Positions 38,103-43,249 of a stretch of 43,249 bases of DNA are shown in pieces. This DNA comes from a virus, in the IMG/VR virus record IMGVR_UViG_3300036852_000045, positions 1 through 43,249 of that record; one strand, written 5' to 3'. The notes beneath the pieces were generated by a model. The model ran no database searches, was not told where the DNA came from, and saw only the letters and a program-made list of their open reading frames with translations. The position numbers and the translations under genes are program-made. Numbering within the stretch: position 1 is the stretch's first letter; each line of letters opens with the position of its first letter.

Positions 38103-38627
38103 TCAGGCGTTGGTGGTGCCGATGATCGGGTAGTTGAGGGAGCCCGGCGCATTTCCTGCCGATGCCGCACGCGCGGTCGTCAGGATGATGCCGGTGATGT
38201 TCTTGGTGCCGGTACCGACCGCGTCGTCCAGTTCTCCGGCCGTAACTGTGGAGGCGAGCGGAACGTTCGCGGCGCAGGAAGCCGAGACGCGGATGTCGTC
38301 GCAGGTGCCATAGACCTGCACCCAGCCGTAATCGCCGGAAGCAGCAACGGCCGGCGCGATGCCGATCTTGTCGCCGAGACCGCCGACCGAGTTCGACATC
38401 ATCACAGCACCGAATGCCTCATCGAATACGACGGCATAACCGAGCCCGGTCACGCCGCCGACGCCGAAGAGGACATAGACCCACACCGAGTTGTCCGCCG
38501 CCGTGACCTGCTGGCCCAGCTTGAACTGCTGGTTGTCGGACACGTAGGGGTACAGGCTCGATTCCGGCGAGTAGACCGCGCTGAGATCGACGCCCAGCTG
38601 ACCGGAAGTGACGAAAGGAATGGTCAT
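38103..38627 (-). CDS. Probable head decoration protein (174 aa)
   Basis: Directly downstream of the major capsid gene. Rich in Val/Gly/Ala strands (VWVYVLFGVGGVTGLGYAVV; SGDYGWVQVYGTCDDIRV; ITGIILTTARAASAG). Size, composition and position fit a capsid-surface protein. The SGDYGWVQVYG motif is common to such small phage head proteins. Confidence 0.7.
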   Translation of the reverse strand: MTIPFVTSGQLGVDLSAVYSPESSLYPYVSDNQQFKLGQQVTAADNSVWVYVLFGVGGVTGLGYAVVFDEAFGAVMMSNSVGGLGDKIGIAPAVAASGDYGWVQVYGTCDDIRVSASCAANVPLASTVTAGELDDAVGTGTKNITGIILTTARAASAGNAPGSLNYPIIGTTNA

Positions 38628-38639
38628 GTGCGTCGCTCC

Positions 38640-39650
38640 TTACGAGTTGAACAGCACGCCCTGAAGGCGGCGGTTGCTGATTGTCATGTTGCCTGCGAAC
38701 CCAAGCAATTTGACCGATGCGTCTTGGTTCACAGACATGCGCTTCGGCCCGATCGCATTGAAATTCCGGTCGCGGTGCGGCCGATACTTCACGTAACGGG
38801 TGTTGAGGAAGTACATGGTGTTCTCGGGACAGCCGCTGACCGGGATGGGGTCGGTCGAATAGCCCTGAAAGCCTCCGTCGAGCAGCACGTCTGCCGAACG
38901 ATACTTCAGGACCTCAAAGCCGGTTTCTCCGGTCTTGACGGCCTCCGTGCGCTGGATCGCCTGAAGGCTCTGATTGTAGAGCTCCCAGAAGTTGTTGTCG
39001 GCCGTGATGAGGTCCACCTTGTCCGTGCCGCGAACGAGCTGGTTCGCAACCGCATCCATGTAGCCCTTCATGTTGGCCGCAGACGCAGCGGCGCCCCCGT
39101 CCGCGATCGCAGCGAACTTGATGTTGCGCCAAAACTCCCACGTTGCCGGATCGATACCCCCGACAACGCCAACCGTTGGCGTCTTGGACACCAGCTGCTG
39201 CAAACCGCCGATGCTCTTGGGCGTGGTGCCGTCCGAGTAAAGGCCGGTACCGATCAACGACTCCAGCGAGCGTTCCGCGTTCGAGACGCGACCGCCGATG
39301 AGTTCGATCATCCGCTCTTCGCCGGCATTCTGGAGTTCTTCCAGACCGGAGATTGAGACAGCAACGGCTGCCTGCCTGATCTGGTAGACCGCCGCGGAGA
39401 AGATCTGCTGCGGGGAGATATTCAGGACTTCATAGCCCGAGTACCATTGGGTCGTGCCATTCAAAGCGTACTCGAGCTCTTCCCAGATGGTCGTACCGCC
39501 GTCGATGGGCGAGTAGGACCGGGTATTGCCGCGCCGGTTCAGATAGCTGAGCAGCGCCAGGTTGCGCGTGACGTTGTCCGCGGCCTTCTTCGACCGGTTT
39601 TCAATCGTCGTCGCTACGATGTCGTCAATTGACGGATTTGGGGTTGCCAT
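38640..39650 (-). CDS. Major capsid protein (336 aa)
   Basis: Forms the icosahedral shell. The N-terminal VATTIENRSKKAADNVTRNL, then LNRRGNTRSYSPIDGGTTIW, SGYEVLNISPQQIFSAAVYQ and AAVAVSISGLEELQNAGEER are the successive HK97-fold blocks of capsids in this phage group; the end is NQDASVKLLGFAGNMTISNR. It is preceded by a scaffold gene and followed by a decoration gene, the usual order. No protease gene or obvious cleaved arm is visible. Confidence 0.9.
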   Translation of the reverse strand: MATPNPSIDDIVATTIENRSKKAADNVTRNLALLSYLNRRGNTRSYSPIDGGTTIWEELEYALNGTTQWYSGYEVLNISPQQIFSAAVYQIRQAAVAVSISGLEELQNAGEERMIELIGGRVSNAERSLESLIGTGLYSDGTTPKSIGGLQQLVSKTPTVGVVGGIDPATWEFWRNIKFAAIADGGAAASAANMKGYMDAVANQLVRGTDKVDLITADNNFWELYNQSLQAIQRTEAVKTGETGFEVLKYRSADVLLDGGFQGYSTDPIPVSGCPENTMYFLNTRYVKYRPHRDRNFNAIGPKRMSVNQDASVKLLGFAGNMTISNRRLQGVLFNS

Positions 39651-39681
39651 GATGGCTCCTTGTGAGGGAGCCCGCTATCTC

Positions 39682-40770
39682 TTAGCCGGCGCGAAGCTGA
39701 TGCACGGCGGCACGCACGTCATCGTAGACATTACCGGAGCTTTGGGTTTTCGGCGGCGGAACGGAGTTTGCCGACGAACCCTTGATGCTGACAGCCGCTC
39801 GCGTCGCTTGGGCGGCCTTTTCGGCGACCTTGGCAGTTTGGGCTTGCTGTGTTTGAGCATGCTCAGCAGCGATGACCTTCGAGCGTACATCCGGGTTGAG
39901 CCAGACAGCGCGGTCGTAGGCTTTCTCCAGTAATTCCATCGGGGACATGTTCGGATTTGCCAGCCGGACCTCGTTGATAAGGTCGGGCAGGAATTCCTCG
40001 ACATCGGCATAGTGCGGCTTTGAGGCCGCAAACTGCTGCGTCAGTGTGAGGTTGTTTCCGAACTCGATGGTCTGAAGGCGCTGCTCTAGCGCGGTAATCT
40101 GTGGGATGACTTGCGGAGCCGCTTCAGTTCGCGCCTGCGGTTGAGCCGCGGGCGGATTTGTTGCGAGTTCTGCGAGGTTGATACCATGCGTCTGAGCCAG
40201 CCACATGATCGCCTGTGCAGGCTGCGTCTCCAGGAAACGTTGACCGTCCATCAGGCGTTGAATGCCCTGCTCGGTCGTCATTCCCCGGCGTTGCGATTCC
40301 TGCGCGATAGGCGCCAGTGCTTGCTCGTAACGCTTGGTCTGCTCGGAATACTGACGGAAGCCTTTGGACGCCTCGTCTTCCCTCTTGAGGACCGCGTTTT
40401 GAATCGCGGGAGGGAGATTTTGCCAAAGAGCCTTGGCATCAGCCGCCCAGCTGACAGGAGCGGCGACGGCAGCGGTTGATGGCTGCACCTCGCTTGGCTT
40501 TGTCGTGCTTTCCGGGGGCGGTAATTTCGGGTCGGGAGCGGCGGCCTGTACAGGCGCTGCATCCTTGGAAATGAATTTGCCGTCAGGGCCGCGCACACGT
40601 TCCGGCGCGGCTTCGACTGGCTGGTCTGGTTCTGGTGCCTCGGGAGCCTCTTCCGGCTCACCCTTCAGGCTCGTGATTGCTTCACGTACCGCGTCGTTCA
40701 CCTCGTCGCGGGCGGAAACTGGATCGATTGGAGCTTCGATTACCTTGTCGTCAACGACTTCGTCGGCCAT
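39682..40770 (-). CDS. Scaffolding protein (362 aa)
   Basis: Very polar: an acidic N-terminus (VIEAPIDPVSARDEV), a Pro/Ala/Glu-rich part (about 38-100), helical WAADAKALWQNLPPAIQNAV and EQTKRYEQALAPIAQESQRR, then Ala/Gln coiled coil (AEHAQTQQAQTAKVAEKAAQ). Typical of P22-like internal scaffolds that guide capsid assembly and leave the head. ATG 40770 shares a base with the upstream stop. Confidence 0.85.
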   Translation of the reverse strand: MADEVVDDKVIEAPIDPVSARDEVNDAVREAITSLKGEPEEAPEAPEPDQPVEAAPERVRGPDGKFISKDAAPVQAAAPDPKLPPPESTTKPSEVQPSTAAVAAPVSWAADAKALWQNLPPAIQNAVLKREDEASKGFRQYSEQTKRYEQALAPIAQESQRRGMTTEQGIQRLMDGQRFLETQPAQAIMWLAQTHGINLAELATNPPAAQPQARTEAAPQVIPQITALEQRLQTIEFGNNLTLTQQFAASKPHYADVEEFLPDLINEVRLANPNMSPMELLEKAYDRAVWLNPDVRSKVIAAEHAQTQQAQTAKVAEKAAQATRAAVSIKGSSANSVPPPKTQSSGNVYDDVRAAVHQLRAG

Positions 40771-41093
40771 CAATCACCTTCTATGTTGAGCAAGCGAGGG
40801 CGGTAGCCCTGTTTCACCATCTGATATGCTTGCGCCACGTCCGCCACGATGCTCTGCTCACGCACAGGCTTTGGGCGCTCCCGGTCGTTGCCCTTCTCGA
40901 CAACTCCGGCCTCCCTGGTCCACCTGCGGAATTGGGACTTGCTGTCGGTGCGGCGTCCGTCCGCGTAGGCGTGGTGCTCAAGCGCGTCGCCCAAATTGTC
41001 GGAGATAACGTGGACGCGGTCTGAGCGAGGCCCGGCCTTGTGCTTCAGCACCATCTTGCCGTTGCGGCGGACCCAGGTTTCGCGGGTCATCAT
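40770..41093 (-). CDS. Unknown basic protein of the head operon (107 aa)
   Basis: MTRETWVRRNGKMVLKHKAG followed by VHVISDNLGDALEHHAYADG and RQFRRWTREAG-type basic helices: a pattern common before scaffold genes in podophages, where its role is unknown. ATGA overlap with the upstream stop. Confidence 0.7.
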   Translation of the reverse strand: MMTRETWVRRNGKMVLKHKAGPRSDRVHVISDNLGDALEHHAYADGRRTDSKSQFRRWTREAGVVEKGNDRERPKPVREQSIVADVAQAYQMVKQGYRPRLLNIEGD

Positions 41094-41221
41094 CGTTGCT
41101 CAGTCGCCTGCGGCACAATCATCGTGTAACCGGACTCCGTGCGCGCTATGACCCGGCCGCCCTTGACCTCCAGCTTCGTCACCGCTCCCAATTCGGGAGG
41201 GACCGTGCAAACGTAGGTCAT
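41090..41221 (-). CDS. Small beta protein (43 aa)
   Basis: Start ATG 41221 has GAGAGG six bases upstream. A 78-aa version starting at 41326 would overlap the previous gene by 52 bases. Strand-rich (MTYVCTVPPELGAVTKLEVK; RVIARTESGYTMIVPQ). No family recognised. Confidence 0.5.
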   Translation of the reverse strand: MTYVCTVPPELGAVTKLEVKGGRVIARTESGYTMIVPQATEQR

Positions 41222-41274
41222 GCCAGACCTCTCAACTTCTGCAGCCATTCCGGGCTCATGCCCTGCGTACCAAC

Positions 41275-41589
41275 TCACGCCGACTTCTCCCGCTTCAGCG
41301 GCTTGATCGACACCAGAAGCTGACATTTGAGTGCATTGATTGCAGCATTCATCTTGCCTGCAATCGCAGCATCATCGTCGGTCGGCGCAACCACAAACGA
41401 CGCTTCGCCCTGACACGCCTGCCCGCCCATCGTGACGGGATGCGCTACGACGACGCCGATCATGGTCCCGGTCGCATCCCAAACAGGCGCCGGGCATTTG
41501 ATCTGCGTGTATTTGCTGTGTGCCTGCGCAATCGGCTGGATGATCTTGCGTATCCGCATGACGGATGCGCCGAGTTCGGTTGAGTTCAT
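41275..41589 (-). CDS. Unknown protein after the portal (104 aa)
   Basis: ATGA overlap with the portal stop. RIRKIIQPIAQAHSKYTQIK, then a strand with VWDATGTMIGVVVAHPVTMG and a terminal helix AAINALKCQLLVSIKPL. Three Cys. No family recognised; likely virion or assembly-related by position. Confidence 0.65.
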   Translation of the reverse strand: MNSTELGASVMRIRKIIQPIAQAHSKYTQIKCPAPVWDATGTMIGVVVAHPVTMGGQACQGEASFVVAPTDDDAAIAGKMNAAINALKCQLLVSIKPLKREKSA

Positions 41590-43249
41590 GCTTTCACCTT
41601 CGGTTTCGGCTTCATCGCCTCTTTCGCCTTGGCCTCTCTCACCTTCTCGCCAAGCTCGAACTCGTGTTCGTCGCTCTCCGCGTCCCGCTCGGCGGCCCGC
41701 TCCGCCAATTGGTCGTCACGAATGGCAGCGCGCTCGTTGATCTCCGCGTCGCGCTCAGCGGCCTCAGTCTCGATCGCCATCTTCTGCTGATCGACCTGCA
41801 GCTCCATCCCCATCCTCTGGCGCTCCATCTCCATGCGCTCGCGTTCGAGCTGGAGCTTTTGCTGATCGATTTGGAGTTGGGCCTGCGCCTTCATCAGTTC
41901 GATTTGCGCCTTCTGCTGCGACAGCGCTAAATCCTGCTCGCCCTTCTGTTTGTCGAGGGCGGCCTTTTGCTGCATGCTCTGTGCATTCAGTTCGGCTTTT
42001 TGCTTCTCACCCTGCGCCTTGATCTCTTCAGGGCTCGGCGGCTTCGGACCAGGGTTCTTCGCGGCCTGCGTCATCTGGTCGATGGCGGCCTCCCATGCCG
42101 CCTCCACGTCTCGACCAGCGCCAAACCTGCGCATGACCATCAACAGCGTCTGGCCGACTGGTGTAACCAGCGGCGGCGCGGCCTGAATAATTGGAACGGC
42201 CTTCTCGAGCATTCCACCGACTGCCGTCACGAGTTCTGTCACGGCTTCCTTGGCCTGCGCCCGGTCAACCTCGATCGTGGAGTCGGTCTCGATGTCGATG
42301 CGGAACGTCCGCATCTTGTCGTTCTTCAGAAGCTCGCAAGCTTCTGCGAACCTCTGCACAGCCATCGCCTGGAAATCAGGTGGCGGCTGCTGGCCGGGGA
42401 TAGGAGGGGCTCCAGCCCCGGCCGCGCCATCCACGGGCGGAGGTGAAACGCCCGGTTCAGCTTCAAGCGGAGGCCCGCCGTTGTGGCCCATCTGGGGCTG
42501 TTGTGGCGGAGCCGGCGGCGCCTCAGCCTTCAGCTCGTCCGTGATGAACGGGAGCATGCCAGTCATCTCAGCGAGGATCTCCGCCGAGAACTGCTCGGAG
42601 ATTATCTCCGCCTTGATGCGCAGGTCGTCGCACGCGAACCTGGCGACTTCCTTCTTGCGATCCTCCAGGCGAAGCGAGGCAAACTGGCCTTTGATGCGCT
42701 GCTCGGTTGCGGTCTTTGCCGTTCCTTGCGCCTGACCGCGAATGATGTCCGACAGGCCCGTGATTTCGGCCATGTCAGCCTTTACGCGGTCGCGGGCTTC
42801 ATATAGCCGGATCAGCGCATCAACCACGTCCTTGATCGGGACGAAGTCCACGGCCCCTTCCAAGCCACCCTTGGAAGCAAACTCTGCATAGTTCTTGACG
42901 CCGATCATCCGGTTGTCGGCGCCCTCGGAAAGGATGCGCTTCAGCTCCGGGACAGAGGCATCGTAAACGCCGTTGACGCGCACGGCGTCGGTCAGGGCCT
43001 TGATGCGCCCGGTCAGATCATCCAGTTCATCCGCCTGGTCCTGATATTCAACGTAGTCAGGGACCGGCACGAGACAATCATTGGTCGTCGTCGCATACAG
43101 TGGCTTCGGGCACGGCCAGAATGTCTCCAGCTGCAGCGGGTCGTCCGTGACTTCAAGCGGCGCGCTCTGCCAGTCCGGCGCAATGAAGATGACCTTCTTC
43201 TCGGACTTGTCCCAGATTTCATGGATGCAGGCGCGAGGCTGGCGCTTTT
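41586..43249 (-). CDS. Portal protein, C-terminal part (continues from 1-881)
   Basis: Open from the contig end down to the stop at 41586; together with 881->1 it gives the 805-aa portal. This part holds the QDQADELDDLTGRIKALTDA stem helix and GLSDIIRGQAQGTAKTATEQ (clip/wing side). A long C-terminal coiled coil of Glu/Gln/Lys/Met follows (about 680-800), matching the barrel of P22-like portals that reaches into the head. Predicting a start at 43070 would cut off the first 310 residues. Confidence 0.9.
   Translation of the reverse strand, partial: KRQPRACIHEIWDKSEKKVIFIAPDWQSAPLEVTDDPLQLETFWPCPKPLYATTTNDCLVPVPDYVEYQDQADELDDLTGRIKALTDAVRVNGVYDASVPELKRILSEGADNRMIGVKNYAEFASKGGLEGAVDFVPIKDVVDALIRLYEARDRVKADMAEITGLSDIIRGQAQGTAKTATEQRIKGQFASLRLEDRKKEVARFACDDLRIKAEIISEQFSAEILAEMTGMLPFITDELKAEAPPAPPQQPQMGHNGGPPLEAEPGVSPPPVDGAAGAGAPPIPGQQPPPDFQAMAVQRFAEACELLKNDKMRTFRIDIETDSTIEVDRAQAKEAVTELVTAVGGMLEKAVPIIQAAPPLVTPVGQTLLMVMRRFGAGRDVEAAWEAAIDQMTQAAKNPGPKPPSPEEIKAQGEKQKAELNAQSMQQKAALDKQKGEQDLALSQQKAQIELMKAQAQLQIDQQKLQLERERMEMERQRMGMELQVDQQKMAIETEAAERDAEINERAAIRDDQLAERAAERDAESDEHEFELGEKVREAKAKEAMKPKPKVKA
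43123..43249. repeat. Terminal direct repeat, right copy
   Basis: Exact copy of 1-127; see the left copy. Removing one copy gives a circle of 43,122 bp. Confidence 0.95.

Noticed and set aside
1-43249. CRISPR array, phage RNA polymerase, DNA polymerase, tape measure protein
   Set aside because: Looked for and not seen. No spaced repeat array and no protein with the corresponding motifs or size.

Overview
This window looks like the complete genome of a temperate, short-tailed (podovirus-like) phage of an alphaproteobacterium, most likely a rhizobia-type (Hyphomicrobiales) host. The first 127 bases recur exactly as the last 127 (1-127 = 43123-43249). The contig therefore closes into a circle of about 43,122 bp, and the artificial ends cut the portal gene in two. 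Short tail: the head genes are followed by a flat adaptor, a P22 gp10-like tail accessory protein and ejection-type proteins. I see no tape measure, major tail protein or tail-tube assembly genes. Temperate: there is a tyrosine integrase with a small putative excisionase, and a repressor/Cro-type pair around a divergent operator region. Host: inferred from family content (DUF1508, DUF1376, DUF6456-like, a GTA-type 3-TM holin, an alphaproteobacterial-looking lipoprotein); no database search was possible.

Layout. (1) Late genes, minus strand, read from about 4784 downwards and across the contig ends: small and large terminase, a 100-aa beta-rich protein, a 634-aa beta-solenoid surface protein, portal (881->1, continuing 43249->41586), three small proteins, scaffold, major capsid protein, decoration candidate, HhH/AT-hook protein, adaptor, gp10-like tail protein, GNAT-like protein, three ejection-type proteins (one with a SleB-type hydrolase domain), two tail-fibre proteins, then the lysis genes (small membrane protein, GH108 endolysin with a C-terminal anchor, holin, spanin-like protein) ending near 24,090. 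(2) Early minus-strand operon from the Cro-like gene (10657) down to about 4950: regulators, a DnaA-domain-IV protein, an MT-A70 methyltransferase, a GIY-YIG-like protein, DUF1376, DUF1508 and DUF6456-like genes. Almost all are joined by 1-4 base start/stop overlaps. (3) Lysogeny operon, plus strand, 10743-12359: repressor, lipoprotein, two unknowns. (4) Long plus-strand early operon, 12578-24061: more than 30 small genes including an SSB-like protein, DUF1367, two HNH nucleases, an HTH protein, Xis-like and Int, then a run of small Cys-rich or membrane proteins. (5) Two plus-strand membrane-protein genes sit against the direction of the late genes: a GT-C-like glycosyltransferase (25825-27084) and a 2-TM protein (29312-29542).

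Regulation. The repressor region holds three 14-bp palindromes of the form ACCGA-N4-TCGGT or close to it. The Cro-side promoter/operator is repeated almost exactly (27 of 32 bases) at 12521-12552 in front of the plus-strand early operon, so one repressor probably silences both early operons. Several genes outside the co-directional operons begin about 6-7 bases after a -10-like box, which suggests leaderless transcripts. Rho-independent hairpins sit directly in front of individual late genes.

Most unusual element: between the early and late minus-strand operons (4832-4910) lies what looks like a circularly permuted tRNA-like structure. A T-arm is followed by a D-arm, the two joined through a short closed acceptor-like hairpin. 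A perfect 17-bp direct repeat flanks it, and the whole sits just upstream of the terminase genes.
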